A program made the position numbers and the translations under genes. This document shows, piece by piece, positions 31,447 through 38,478 of a stretch of DNA of 38,638 nucleotides. Each line of letters begins with the position of its first letter. Within the stretch, counting starts at the first letter, position 1. The notes under the pieces are model-generated. The model searched no databases and was not told where the DNA came from. It was given only the letters and a program-made list of their open reading frames with translations. Origin of the DNA: a virus; the IMG/VR virus record IMGVR_UViG_3300046536_000176, positions 1 to 38,638 of that record, one strand, 5' to 3'.

Positions 31447-32103
31447 ATGGCGACCGACCCCCGGGTCCACGCCCTGCGGCTCAAGGAGTACGGCATCCCC
31501 GCCCACTACCGTCACCTGCGGCTTAATACCGTGGCGGACACCGAAGAGTCCGCCGCCTGCCGTACCTGGCTCGACAACCTGCGGGACCACTACGTCACCG
31601 ACAAGCGGCCCCTGACGGAGTACCCCGAGGACTGGTCCCAGATCGGCAAGGGCCTGCTGCTGGTCGGCCCGCCCGGCACCGGCAAGACCACCCTCGCCAC
31701 GGCCACGCTGCTGGAGGTCTACTACGTCCACCGGCTCCCGGTGCACTGGCTGGCCTACGCCGACTTCGTGAAGGACTCCATCGAGAAGATGGGCCTCCAG
31801 GACCGCAGCGAGCCCGAGGCCGTCGCCCGGTGGTGGGAGATCCAGGACAAGATCGTGGCGGCCGAGAAGGCCCCCGTCCTCGTGCTGGACGACGTCGGCA
31901 AGGAGCACCGGACCAAGACCGGCTACGCCGAGGGACTGCTGGACACCCTGCTGCGCCAGCGGCACCGCGAGGCCCGGCCCACGATCGTCACCTCGAACCT
32001 CCCGCCCAGGGAGTGGGGCGCGGTCTACAACCCCACGATGGGTTCCTTCATCCAGCAGGCATTCACGCACGTCAAGTTGATCGGGAAGGACCGCCGTGGC
32101 TGA
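31447..32103 (+). CDS. DnaC-like AAA+ helicase loader
   Basis: A 218-residue ATPase that should load the replicative helicase at the origin. The Walker A motif GPPGTGKTT is at residues 74-82 and Walker B VLVLDDVG at about 144-151. The sensor region TIVTSNLPPREW with the following arginine-containing segment matches DnaC/IstB-type loaders. The N-terminal 65 residues vary in this family and would contact helicase or initiator. ATG 31447 is preceded by GAGGAGG. It stands between the initiator and the helicase. A nonamer copy (31522) encodes LNT at residues 26-28. It overlaps the next gene by eight bases. Confidence 0.9.
   Translation: MATDPRVHALRLKEYGIPAHYRHLRLNTVADTEESAACRTWLDNLRDHYVTDKRPLTEYPEDWSQIGKGLLLVGPPGTGKTTLATATLLEVYYVHRLPVHWLAYADFVKDSIEKMGLQDRSEPEAVARWWEIQDKIVAAEKAPVLVLDDVGKEHRTKTGYAEGLLDTLLRQRHREARPTIVTSNLPPREWGAVYNPTMGSFIQQAFTHVKLIGKDRRG
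31522..31530 (+). repeat. CTTAATACC nonamer, copy 10
   Basis: 75 bases after the helicase loader start codon, read as Leu-Asn-Thr within RLNT. Confidence 0.85.
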
Positions 32104-32320
32104 GCAACTGACCCTTCCGTTCGAGGACGAGGTTTTGGTGATTCTCTACAAACGCGAGGCCGAGTCCCGGGCCCTCCCGGCGTACTGGGACGCGCTGGAG
32201 TACACCGTCCGCGTCCGTGCCAAGCACCTCGGCTTCGTGATCAAGCGCTCCCGGAGGGACGCCTGGTACGAGGACGGGCGACTTAATATCCAGCTCCGCG
32301 TAGAGGCGGAGCGCACCTGA
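32096..32320 (+). CDS. Hypothetical protein (74 aa)
   Basis: Starts at GTG 32096, overlapping the loader gene by eight bases, and its TGA overlaps the next ATG by one base. The protein is helical at first (AEQLTLPFEDEVLVILYKRE) and then basic (VRVRAKHLGFVIKRSRRDAW). It ends with YEDGRLNIQLRVEAERT, a beta-strand pair. It may be a small nucleic-acid-binding accessory of the replisome, but I know no family. A nonamer variant lies just before its end. Codon use matches the neighbours except at the nonamer. Confidence 0.65.
   Translation: MAEQLTLPFEDEVLVILYKREAESRALPAYWDALEYTVRVRAKHLGFVIKRSRRDAWYEDGRLNIQLRVEAERT
32282..32290 (+). repeat. CTTAATATC nonamer variant, copy 11
   Basis: Near the end of the 74-residue gene, read as Leu-Asn-Ile, 38 bases before the next start codon. 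Confidence 0.85.
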
Positions 32321-32778
32321 TGCAGGGCGGCGACATCTCCAACGAGGTCGTCCCCCGCCTGGTCATCGCGTACGAAGGCATGCTCGGCGTCCTGCCGGAG
32401 AAGCCCGAGAAGTACGTCACCGAGCTGGTCGCCCGCAAGTTCGGACGCCGCGCTCGGCAGGCCAAGCGAACCGTGGACGCGTACGAGATCAACGACGCCC
32501 TGGCCCGGGTCATCTGGGACACCGTCTGGCGCTTCAAGTACTCGGTCGACGTCGTCACCTACCTCGGGGACGACGCTGTCGAGCCGCTGGAGGCCCGCCT
32601 GGACGCCGAGGGGCTTCCCATCGGCCGGGTGTGGGCCACGACCCCTGAGCGGCTGGCACGGCGCCTCCCATACATGCCGGACGTCGCCGCGATCTTCGAC
32701 AACGAACACCACCTGATCTACGGCAGCAAGGGCCGCGCCCTGCCTGCCAACCCCACCACGCTGATCGGAGCACTGTAA
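32320..32778 (+). CDS. Hypothetical protein (152 aa) between loader and helicase
   Basis: Starts at ATG 32320 (TGATG overlap). The N-terminal half is helical (VVPRLVIAYEGMLGVLPEKP, then EKYVTELVARKFGRRARQAK). The middle has NDALARVIWDTVWRFKYSVD and VVTYLGDDAVEPLEARLDAE. The rest, PIGRVWATTPERLARRLPYM, then AAIFDNEHHLIYGSKG, ends in a short hydrophobic stretch. I do not recognise the family. VVTYLGDDAVEPLEARLD and VAAIFDN hint at a nucleotide-handling alpha/beta fold such as a HAD-like pattern, but the key motifs are not complete enough to claim it. The conserved gene position suggests a replication accessory. Confidence 0.65.
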   Translation: MQGGDISNEVVPRLVIAYEGMLGVLPEKPEKYVTELVARKFGRRARQAKRTVDAYEINDALARVIWDTVWRFKYSVDVVTYLGDDAVEPLEARLDAEGLPIGRVWATTPERLARRLPYMPDVAAIFDNEHHLIYGSKGRALPANPTTLIGAL

Positions 32779-34047
32779 GTGGCTGACTTCGAGCGCTTGC
32801 TCGTGTCCCGCGTCATCCAGGACAAGGACCTGACTGACGTCGCGGAAGCGGGCATCACCGCCGAGTTCTTCGGCGACCCGGACAACAAGGCCGTCTTCAA
32901 GGCGATCCTGCGGCACAAGGCCACCTACGGCGAGGTGCCCAGCCTCGCCACCATCAAGACCGACTTCCCCACGTACAAGTTCGTCAAGGTCGAGGACAGC
33001 ATGAACGTGCTGACCGACCGCCTGCGCGAGCAGCACACCCTCGACCTGCTGGAGCAGGGCCTGGCCGACTCGGTCGACGCCCACGAGGAGGGCGACGCGC
33101 TGGCCGCCATGGCCGCGCTGCACAAGACCCTCGCGGACATCGCCTCGGCCGTGCCCAACGCCCGCGACACCGACCTGACCGAGACCGGCCAGGCCCGCCT
33201 CGCGCGGTACCTCACGCTCAAGGACCTGCCTGACGGGCTCCGGGGCATCCCTACCGGCTTCAACACGATCGACAGGGCCACCCAGGGCCTCCAGAAGGAG
33301 CAGTTGGTCACCTTCGTCGGCCCGCCGAAGGCCGGTAAGTCCACGCTGCTGCTGCTGGCCGCCATGGCCGCGCACCTGCACGGGGAGCGACCGCTGTTCA
33401 TCGGCTTCGAGATGAGCAACGAGGAGCAGGAGGAACGTTTCGACGCCATCCGCGCGGGCATTTCCCACGCCCGGCTGAGGAACGGAACGCTCAAGAAGTC
33501 CGAGTGGGACAAACTCGAAAGGGCCCTGCGGGAACTGGAGGCCATGCCTTCATTCTTCCTGTCCTCGGACTCCATGAATGCGACCACGCTTACCGGCGTG
33601 CAGTCGAAGATCGACCACATCCGGCCGACGATCGTATTCGTGGACGGCATCTACATGATGCAGGACGAACTCGGCGAGGCTCAGGGATCCAGCCAGGCGC
33701 TTACCAACCTCACCCGTGGATTCAAGCGCATGGCGAAGAACCTGCAACTCCCGATCGTCATTTCCACGCAGGTCCTGGAATGGAAGATGAACAAGAAGAA
33801 GGGCATCACGTCCGACTCGATCGGATATTCGTCCTCCTTCGCCCAGGACTCCGACGTGATTCTCGGTGTCGAGTCCACGGACGACGCGAACATCAACAAG
33901 ATCAAGGTCGTCCTGGCCCGTAACTGCCCGCCCCTGGAGACCTACTGCCAGTGGGACTGGGAGACCGGCAAGTTCGAGGAACTGAACGAGGACCCGTTCG
34001 CGATGGACGAGGTGAACGACGATGGTTATGTCGGCGCCTCCTTCTGA
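32779..34047 (+). CDS. Replicative DNA helicase, DnaB-like
   Basis: A 422-residue protein starting at GTG 32779. The N-terminal helical domain (about 1-115) is DnaB-N-like, with LVSRVIQDKDLTDVAEAGIT and FKAILRHKATYGEVPS. The RecA-like domain begins near residue 155 with GIPTGFNTIDRATQGL, a DnaB/RadA-type entry motif. Walker A GPPKAGKST is at 181-189, FIGFEMSNEEQEERFDAIRA is at 207-226, and Walker B IVFVDG is at about 285-290. The STQVLEWKMNKKKGITSDSI stretch matches the conserved loop region. It should unwind DNA for the primase encoded shortly downstream. Overlaps the next small gene by 26 bases. Confidence 0.9.
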   Translation: MADFERLLVSRVIQDKDLTDVAEAGITAEFFGDPDNKAVFKAILRHKATYGEVPSLATIKTDFPTYKFVKVEDSMNVLTDRLREQHTLDLLEQGLADSVDAHEEGDALAAMAALHKTLADIASAVPNARDTDLTETGQARLARYLTLKDLPDGLRGIPTGFNTIDRATQGLQKEQLVTFVGPPKAGKSTLLLLAAMAAHLHGERPLFIGFEMSNEEQEERFDAIRAGISHARLRNGTLKKSEWDKLERALRELEAMPSFFLSSDSMNATTLTGVQSKIDHIRPTIVFVDGIYMMQDELGEAQGSSQALTNLTRGFKRMAKNLQLPIVISTQVLEWKMNKKKGITSDSIGYSSSFAQDSDVILGVESTDDANINKIKVVLARNCPPLETYCQWDWETGKFEELNEDPFAMDEVNDDGYVGASF

Positions 34048-34324
34048 GCCACGGCTGGTGGTTCTCGCCGGGAACTACCGGGAGTTCCTGTTCTGGTGCC
34101 GGGAGAACGAGCGCAATCCTCGTGACCGGTCCCTCATATACCCGAGCGACTGGTGGCGACTAAGGGGCCTAGGTCCTATCCGGGTAATCCGATACGGCAC
34201 CTGGTACATGCGCCGCGACATCGCCCGGATCGAAGAAACCATTTACATCCTGGAAAGGAGATACCAGTGCCCCGAGCAAAAGCCGGATGGGACGCAATCG
34301 GAAACCCCATCCCTGGAAACGTGA
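34022..34324 (+). CDS. Hypothetical protein (100 aa) overlapping helicase and primase
   Basis: Starts at ATG 34022 (a second ATG at 34028 is possible) within the helicase gene end, and overlaps the primase start by 58 bases. The core reads LVVLAGNYREFLFWCRENER, then DRSLIYPSDWWRLRGLGPIR and IARIEETIYILERR. The strand-helix-strand order, with an AGNYREF loop, resembles small proteins that other actinophages keep next to replication genes. I cannot name a family. The long overlap on both sides and clean codon use support it as real. A role with helicase or primase is only suggested by location. Confidence 0.62.
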   Translation: MVMSAPPSEPRLVVLAGNYREFLFWCRENERNPRDRSLIYPSDWWRLRGLGPIRVIRYGTWYMRRDIARIEETIYILERRYQCPEQKPDGTQSETPSLET

Positions 34325-35232
34325 CCGCGTGCCTGGATACGCTCGGCCTTGACTACAAGGTCCAGGGCGATGAGATTCACATGCCGTGCCCCATGCACGA
34401 GGCGCGCACCGGAAAGAAAGACTCGCACCCATCCTTCTCTATAAACTTCGACGAAGGCTATTTCAACTGCTTCTCCTGCGGCTACCGGGGGGCCTTCTGG
34501 GTCCTCGTGCGGGACGTCCAGGACACCACCGAGGCCGACGCCAAGAACTGGGTCCGGCGCCGGGGCGGAGCGGAGCGGGTGCGGAAGTACCTGGAGAAGA
34601 AGAAAGAGCAGCGCGCCGACAAGGTCGACACGACCAAGCAGATCAATGAGGCGTCGCTGGCCCTGTTCACCACGCCGCCGCTGACCCCCTGCACCGACCG
34701 GCTCTTCCTGCCGGAGGACGCCGAGGCGTGCGGGGTGCTGTGGGATCCGGCCCGGGACATGTGGATCATCCCGGTGCGCGACCCGGACACGGGGATGCTG
34801 TGGGGCTGGCAGGAGAAGAACGCCCGGTACTTCCGCAACCGGCCGCCGGGCATGGCCAAGTCCAAGACGCTCTTCGGACTGCACACCTACGACGACGACG
34901 TGGCCGTGCTGGTCGAGTCGCCGCTGGACGTGGTCCGGCTGTGGACGTGCGGGATCAAGGGGGGCCTGGCCTCCTACGGCGCAGGAGTCTCCGACGCACA
35001 GATGTCCCTGATCCGCGACCACTTCGACACCGTGATCATCGCCCTCGACAACGACGACGCCGGGGCCGAGGCGTGCAAGCGGCTGCTCAACGAGTGGACC
35101 GGCCGGGGCCTGACCCTGAAGTTCCTCGACTACTCCGTGGCCCCCAAGGCCAAGGACCCCGGCGACATGACCGCCGACCAGATCAAGGCCGCCGTGCGCG
35201 GCGCCTACTCGTCCATCCTCGCTCGCTTCTAG
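34267..35232 (+). CDS. DNA primase, zinc-binding CHCC and TOPRIM domains
   Basis: I take GTG 34267 because GGAAAGGAG ends six bases upstream; the longer open frame lacks such a site. The 321-residue protein has a zinc motif of Cys41-x2-His44 and Cys68-x2-Cys71 (PCPMHEARTGKKDSHP to NCFSCGYRGAF), then a linker rich in Lys/Arg. A TOPRIM domain follows: the Glu of VLVESPLDVV near 217, the DND-D cluster in IIALDNDDAGAEACKRL at about 258-274, and KDPGDM near 303. These are the metal-binding residues for primer synthesis. The TOPRIM-type primase lies directly after the DnaB-like helicase, a standard replisome pair. Confidence 0.9.
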   Translation: MPRAKAGWDAIGNPIPGNVTACLDTLGLDYKVQGDEIHMPCPMHEARTGKKDSHPSFSINFDEGYFNCFSCGYRGAFWVLVRDVQDTTEADAKNWVRRRGGAERVRKYLEKKKEQRADKVDTTKQINEASLALFTTPPLTPCTDRLFLPEDAEACGVLWDPARDMWIIPVRDPDTGMLWGWQEKNARYFRNRPPGMAKSKTLFGLHTYDDDVAVLVESPLDVVRLWTCGIKGGLASYGAGVSDAQMSLIRDHFDTVIIALDNDDAGAEACKRLLNEWTGRGLTLKFLDYSVAPKAKDPGDMTADQIKAAVRGAYSSILARF

Positions 35233-35241
35233 GAGATCACC

Positions 35242-35286
35242 ATGACCCGGCTTAATACCTGCCCCCGCAAGGGGGACCACCGATGA
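35242..35286 (+). CDS. Leader minigene 2 (14 codons) before the HNH-like gene
   Basis: ATG 35242 after AGGAG (35231-35235, spacing six bases) encodes MTRLNTCPRKGDHR; the TGA overlaps the next ATG (ATGA, 35283-35286). CTTAATACC supplies codons 4-6. Immediately after it a CCCCC-GCAA-GGGGG hairpin (35262-35275) hides GGGGGA, the ribosome-binding site for the next gene. The layout repeats that of the minigene at 30258: motif 32 bases before the next start, hairpin, overlap. A leader or coupling function is inferred; the peptide itself may have none. Confidence 0.65.
   Translation: MTRLNTCPRKGDHR
35251..35259 (+). repeat. CTTAATACC nonamer, copy 12
   Basis: In leader minigene 2, read as Leu-Asn-Thr, exactly 32 bases before the next ATG. 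Confidence 0.85.
35262..35275 (+). promoter_or_regulatory. GNRA-tetraloop hairpin masking a ribosome-binding site
   Basis: CCCCC (35262-35266) and GGGGG (35271-35275) close the tetraloop GCAA. The G-run is the only plausible ribosome-binding site for the ATG at 35283 (7 bases away), so it is hidden unless the minigene's ribosome opens the hairpin. Confidence 0.75.
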
Positions 35287-35579
35287 AGGCACCCGAGGGC
35301 TACGAGCACCTGGGCGAGGAGTTCTGGGCCCGCGTCGAGCCGGACCCGGACAGCGACTGCCTCATCTTCCAGTCCACCGCGACGCGGCCGTACTACCAGG
35401 GCAAGACCTTGCTGTCCTTCCTGACCGGCGGGGACGGCCGCCAGAAGCACCGCGCGTGCAGGCGGAGGATGTGCGCCAACCCGGACCACATCCAGGACGG
35501 GCACTTCGACATGGGGACGCCGTACGCCCGGCGCCCCCGGTCGCGGTCGCAGTTCTCCCGTCAGTACTCGCAGTGCTGA
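35283..35579 (+). CDS. HNH-endonuclease-like protein (98 aa)
   Basis: Starts at ATG 35283 overlapping leader minigene 2. The central motif HRACRRRMCANPDHIQDGHF matches the core of HNH proteins with the 'C...C.NPdHl..Gt' pattern: two cysteines, the NPDH segment and a trailing basic region (YARRPRSRSQFSRQ). The usual N-terminal histidine pair is not clear, so catalytic activity is uncertain; the first 40 residues are acidic (ARVEPDPDSDCLIF). Free-standing HNH genes are common in phages for homing or packaging. This one lies between primase and helicase, away from the terminase. It overlaps the following gene by seven bases. Confidence 0.7.
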   Translation: MKAPEGYEHLGEEFWARVEPDPDSDCLIFQSTATRPYYQGKTLLSFLTGGDGRQKHRACRRRMCANPDHIQDGHFDMGTPYARRPRSRSQFSRQYSQC

Positions 35580-37213
35580 CCGTCGACCTCCACGGCTACC
35601 AAGAATCAGCGGTCGACCGTGCCGTGGAGCGCGGCTCACTCCTGATCGCGTACGAGATGGGCCTGGGCAAGACCGTCATCGCCCTGGCCGCCATCGAGGA
35701 GCTGCTGGAGAAGGGGGAGGTCGAGACCGCCGTCATCGTGGTCCCGGCCAACCTGAAGTACCAGTGGGCCAAGTCCATCGCCCGTCTCACCGATGTGCCG
35801 ACCCGCGTGGTCACGGTGCGCGAGGACGGGCTGAAGCAGGAGATCACCGTCCCGACGGAGGAGTACTGCGTCCTGATCGACGGCGACGCCAAGAAGCGCG
35901 CCGGGCTGTACGCCAAGGTCAAGACGCTCCGGCCGGACTACGTGATCCTCGGCTACGAGAACGTCGTCAACGACTGGAACTTCGTCAGGAGGATCAAGCC
36001 GGAGTGCATCGTCCTGGACGAGTGCACGGCCATCAAGACCTTCCGGGCCCAGCGCACGCGGAAGATCAAGAGGCTCACGGCGCCGTACCGCTTCGGCATG
36101 ACCGGCACCCCGGTGGAGAACGGGAAGCCCGAGGAACTGTTCTCGATCATGCAGTGGGTCGACGACCAGGTCCTGGGACGGTTCGACCTGTTCGACAAGA
36201 CGTACATCGTGCGCAACAAGTTCGGCGGGGTGCAGAACTACAAGAACCTGCCTGTCCTGCACGCCAAGCTGGCCGAGGTCATGGTCCGCAAGACGCGGCT
36301 GGACGAGGACGTACGGCCCTACCTGCCGGAGGTCCAGGAGTCGATCATCCCGGTCGTCATGGACGGCAAGACGAAGAAGGCGTACCAGGCCATCGCGGCC
36401 GACCTGCTGGCCGAGCTGCACGCGGCCGGGCCGACGATGGGCGACTTCGATCTGTTCGCGCACTACCACGGAGGGGAGCAGGCCAACGAGAACAGCCAGC
36501 AGGGCAAGATCATGAGCCGCATGCAGGCGCTCGACATGCTGCTGAACCACCCGGACCTGATCGTCATGTCCGGGCAGCAGTACGAGGAGAGCCAGGAGGC
36601 CCGCTCGCGCGGCGCCGAGAAGAAGGTGTGGCCGGGCTCGAAGTACGCCTACGAGGTGTGGCAGAGCGGGCTCCTGGACGACGTCACCACGAGCCCGAAA
36701 CTGGACGCCGTGGCGGCAGCGATCGAGGACATCCTGGCGGTGCCCGGCAACAAGATCATCGTGTTCTCGGTCAACCCCGACATGCTCGACCTGATCGGGG
36801 ACCGGCTGCTGGAGAACTCCTTCGTCACCTACACCGGGCGCATGTCGAGCGCAGCCAAGGCGTATGCCGCCCAGCGGTTCGAGTCCGACGAACAGTGTCG
36901 GGTGTTCCTGTCCTCGCACGCGGGGGCGTTCGGCACCGACCTGTACATGGCGAACTACCTGATCAACTACGACCTCGCCTGGTCGGCCGGGAAGCAGGAC
37001 CAGATCAACGCCCGGCACAACCGAGCGTCGAGTCAGTTCAAGGACATCTACATCCTGAACGCCATCACCTCGGGCACCACCGAGCCGCGCAAGCTGGCGA
37101 TGCTGGCGCACAAGCGGAGGGTGGGCAGCGCCATCACGGACGGGCGCGGGGCGGATGCGAAGGGCCGGATCGAGAACGACGTCCAGACCCTGACGCAGTG
37201 CCTGGAGGCGTAA
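35573..37213 (+). CDS. SNF2/DEAD-type DNA helicase (546 aa)
   Basis: I take GTG 35573, inside the end of the HNH-like gene; the frame is open further upstream but without a better start. Motif Q/I region: LTVDLHGYQESAVDRA and AYEMGLGKT at 26-34. Motif Ia: VVPANLKYQW at about 56-65. Motif II: VLDECTAI at about 147-154. Motif III: MTGTPVENG at about 176-184. The second domain has IVFSVNPDMLDLIGDRLLEN and FLSSHAGAFGTDLYMANYLI. The last motif, WSAGKQDQINARHNRASSQF, matches the SNF2 arginine motif. It probably remodels or unwinds DNA during phage replication or recombination. Length fits compact phage SNF2 helicases. Confidence 0.92.
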   Translation: MLTVDLHGYQESAVDRAVERGSLLIAYEMGLGKTVIALAAIEELLEKGEVETAVIVVPANLKYQWAKSIARLTDVPTRVVTVREDGLKQEITVPTEEYCVLIDGDAKKRAGLYAKVKTLRPDYVILGYENVVNDWNFVRRIKPECIVLDECTAIKTFRAQRTRKIKRLTAPYRFGMTGTPVENGKPEELFSIMQWVDDQVLGRFDLFDKTYIVRNKFGGVQNYKNLPVLHAKLAEVMVRKTRLDEDVRPYLPEVQESIIPVVMDGKTKKAYQAIAADLLAELHAAGPTMGDFDLFAHYHGGEQANENSQQGKIMSRMQALDMLLNHPDLIVMSGQQYEESQEARSRGAEKKVWPGSKYAYEVWQSGLLDDVTTSPKLDAVAAAIEDILAVPGNKIIVFSVNPDMLDLIGDRLLENSFVTYTGRMSSAAKAYAAQRFESDEQCRVFLSSHAGAFGTDLYMANYLINYDLAWSAGKQDQINARHNRASSQFKDIYILNAITSGTTEPRKLAMLAHKRRVGSAITDGRGADAKGRIENDVQTLTQCLEA

Positions 37214-37234
37214 CTTCCAGGATCTCACGAGGGG

Positions 37235-37300
37235 CGTCGAGTGGTTCTAAAGCCGTAATTGCATGGCACCATCAAGGCATGCGAGAAGAACCACTCGACG
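37235..37300 (+). promoter_or_regulatory. Perfect 14-bp inverted repeat around a small-gene start
   Basis: CGTCGAGTGGTTCT (37235-37248) is the exact reverse complement of 37287-37300. The 38-base loop holds GCCGTAATTG and the ATG (37279). The right arm forms codons 3-8 of the 44-residue gene. The design parallels the inverted repeat at 22066, though here the start codon is in the loop rather than in the arm. Confidence 0.85.
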
Positions 37301-37413
37301 TCCTGCTTCGTGAGGGGATTGAGGACGTCATACGCCCACCGGAGGAGCAGGAGGACTGGGATCTGACCCCCGTCCGCCTGGCGCTCCGAGGTGCCCCAGC
37401 CGACCGCTGGTGA
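37279..37413 (+). CDS. Small acidic protein (44 aa)
   Basis: ATG 37279 begins a short acidic peptide: MREEPLDVLLREGIEDVIRP, then a stretch of Glu/Asp (PEEQEDWDLTPVRLAL) and RGAPADRW. No membrane segment or motif is visible. It has its own upstream AT-richer stretch and an inverted repeat over its start, and codon use is normal. It lies upstream of a RelE/DUF4258-like protein. An acidic partner next to a basic toxin-fold protein would be consistent with an antitoxin-like or inhibitory role, but this is speculation from location and charge. The coding status is supported by length, start and codons only. Confidence 0.55.
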   Translation: MREEPLDVLLREGIEDVIRPPEEQEDWDLTPVRLALRGAPADRW

Positions 37414-37414
37414 C

Positions 37415-37448
37415 CTTGTAAAACGGATTCGTTAGATCCGTTGACAAG
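37415..37448 (+). promoter_or_regulatory. Hairpin overlapping a promoter -35 element
   Basis: CTTGT (37415-37419) pairs with ACAAG (37444-37448), and AACGGAT (37422-37428) with ATCCGTT (37436-37442). The right arm covers the TTGACA (37441-37446), so the site could be an operator or an attenuator. Confidence 0.6.
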
Positions 37449-37469
37449 CGCATATGCCGAACGTAATGT
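37441..37469 (+). promoter_or_regulatory. Sigma-70-type promoter
   Basis: TTGACA (37441-37446) and TAATGT (37464-37469) with an ideal 17-base spacer. The -10 region contains CGTAATG, also seen near the other early promoters. It would start transcription about 50 bases before the ATG at 37525. Confidence 0.7.
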
Positions 37470-37524
37470 CGTCCTCACGGCAAGCGAATCGAACGAAGGA
37501 TCGAACAGTACGCAGGAGGACAGC

Positions 37525-37878
37525 ATGACCACCATCGCTGAAGCACTCGGCATCACCTGGGGCAACAGCGTCACTGACGCCCCCGAGTATCGGCTGACCT
37601 ACCACGCACAGAAGCAGGCCGCCCTGAAGGGCTGGAGCAGTGCGCAGGTCCTGGAGGCCGCGAACCGTCCGCAGCACACCTCTCCGTCCAGTCGGTTCCC
37701 CGGCCAGTGGCGCCACGTCCGAGGCGAGATCGTCGCCGTCGTCGACCCGGCCGACCGCCGCGTGATCACCGTCTACCAGGACGTGGCAGAGACCAACCTC
37801 CGCGCCGACCAGACGGACCGCGACGCCCAGCAGTACGCCAAGCGCCACTACGGCCGTGAGATCGGCTGCAAGTCCTGA
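37525..37878 (+). CDS. DUF4258 / RelE-like fold protein (117 aa)
   Basis: I take ATG 37525 (AGGAGGA upstream), not a TTG at 37441 within the promoter. The core EYRLTYHAQKQAALKGWSSA, then QVLEAANRPQHTSP and WRHVRGEIVAVVDPADRRVI, matches the 'HA..R...RGi...eV..al..P' to 'v....g..i.VvvD.....ViTvy' pattern of DUF4258 and RelE-like mRNA interferases. In those, His, Arg and Lys residues act in RNA cleavage; here His and Arg are present, but activity is unproven. A strong promoter drives it. An antitoxin candidate (44 aa) lies upstream but is transcribed separately. Confidence 0.72.
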   Translation: MTTIAEALGITWGNSVTDAPEYRLTYHAQKQAALKGWSSAQVLEAANRPQHTSPSSRFPGQWRHVRGEIVAVVDPADRRVITVYQDVAETNLRADQTDRDAQQYAKRHYGREIGCKS

Positions 37879-37903
37879 CAACGCCTTCAAGAAGACGTAA
37901 TCG
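37875..37903 (+). promoter_or_regulatory. Promoter candidate (tandem, first)
   Basis: CTGACA (37875-37880) and TAATCG (37898-37903) with 17 bases between. It overlaps the stop codon of the preceding gene. Its -10 lies in CGTAATCG. Confidence 0.5.
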
Positions 37904-37907
37904 GGTA

Positions 37908-37936
37908 TAGACAATCCCGAACCCGTAATGTAGAGT
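37908..37936 (+). promoter_or_regulatory. Promoter candidate (tandem, second)
   Basis: TAGACA (37908-37913) and TAGAGT (37931-37936) with 17 bases between; TAGAGT is a good actinobacterial -10. It is closer to the 37987 gene and is preceded by CCGTAATG. Confidence 0.55.
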
Positions 37937-37973
37937 CGGACCTGCTCAACCGACCTACTACTCCGGCAGAAAG

Positions 37974-37986
37974 AGAGCCCCGCTCT
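37974..37986 (+). promoter_or_regulatory. Short hairpin touching the 37987 start
   Basis: AGAGC (37974-37978) pairs with GCTCT (37982-37986) around CCC, ending right before the ATG. It would partly sequester the AAAGAGAG ribosome-binding sequence (37970-37977). Confidence 0.5.
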
Positions 37987-38463
37987 ATGGCTACCGTGCA
38001 GCGACGAACCACCCGTCGCGTCGAGCGCCCCATCTCCCTCGACCAGGCCGCGCCCTGGGAGAAGACCCGCCAGTTCCTGGCCCTGAAGTTCCAGGAGACG
38101 GACATCGTCACCCGCAAGAACAAGTTGCGTGACGAGGTCAGCGTCCACGTGGACGCCAACGGCGAGGTCGACGAGAAGGGCAGCAAGTTCTGGAAGTTGG
38201 ACCCGCCCATCGAGGTCAACGGCCAGAAGTTCACCGAGGTCAAGCGCGAGCGCCGCGTCAGCGTGAACCTGGACGAAGAGGCCGTCGAGACCCTGGTCAA
38301 CGCCAAGGGGATCCGCGACCGGGTCTTCAAGCAGGTCACCCAGGAGGTCCTGGACCAGGACGAGTTGTACGTCCTCAACCAGGAGGGCGTGATCTCCGAC
38401 GCCGAACTGGACGGCCTGTTCACCGAGACCGAGTCCTTCGCCTTCAAGCCCATCCGTGGCTGA
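37987..38463 (+). CDS. Hypothetical early protein (158 aa)
   Basis: ATG 37987 follows two promoter candidates and a small hairpin, so it seems independently controlled. The N-terminus is basic (TVQRRTTRRVERPISLDQAA). Next comes PWEKTRQFLALKFQETDIVT and RKNKLRDEVSVHVDANGEVD, then an interrupted beta/helix part (KFWKLDPPIEVNGQKFTEVK) and a helical C-terminus (VETLVNAKGIRDRVFKQVTQ). I know no family name, but the compact, charged, mixed fold is like the conserved proteins preceding DNA metabolism genes in actinophages. No catalytic motif. Native codon use. Confidence 0.68.
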   Translation: MATVQRRTTRRVERPISLDQAAPWEKTRQFLALKFQETDIVTRKNKLRDEVSVHVDANGEVDEKGSKFWKLDPPIEVNGQKFTEVKRERRVSVNLDEEAVETLVNAKGIRDRVFKQVTQEVLDQDELYVLNQEGVISDAELDGLFTETESFAFKPIRG

Positions 38464-38478
38464 TAGGAGCCCCACCAC

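Noticed and set aside
35456-35572. An upstream start for the SNF2 helicase
   Set aside because: The frame is open there but encodes an arginine/proline-rich stretch overlapping the HNH-like gene, without a ribosome-binding site.
37441-37524. TTG 37441 as the start of the RelE-like gene
   Set aside because: It lies inside the TTGACA of the promoter; ATG 37525 has a strong AGGAGG-type site.
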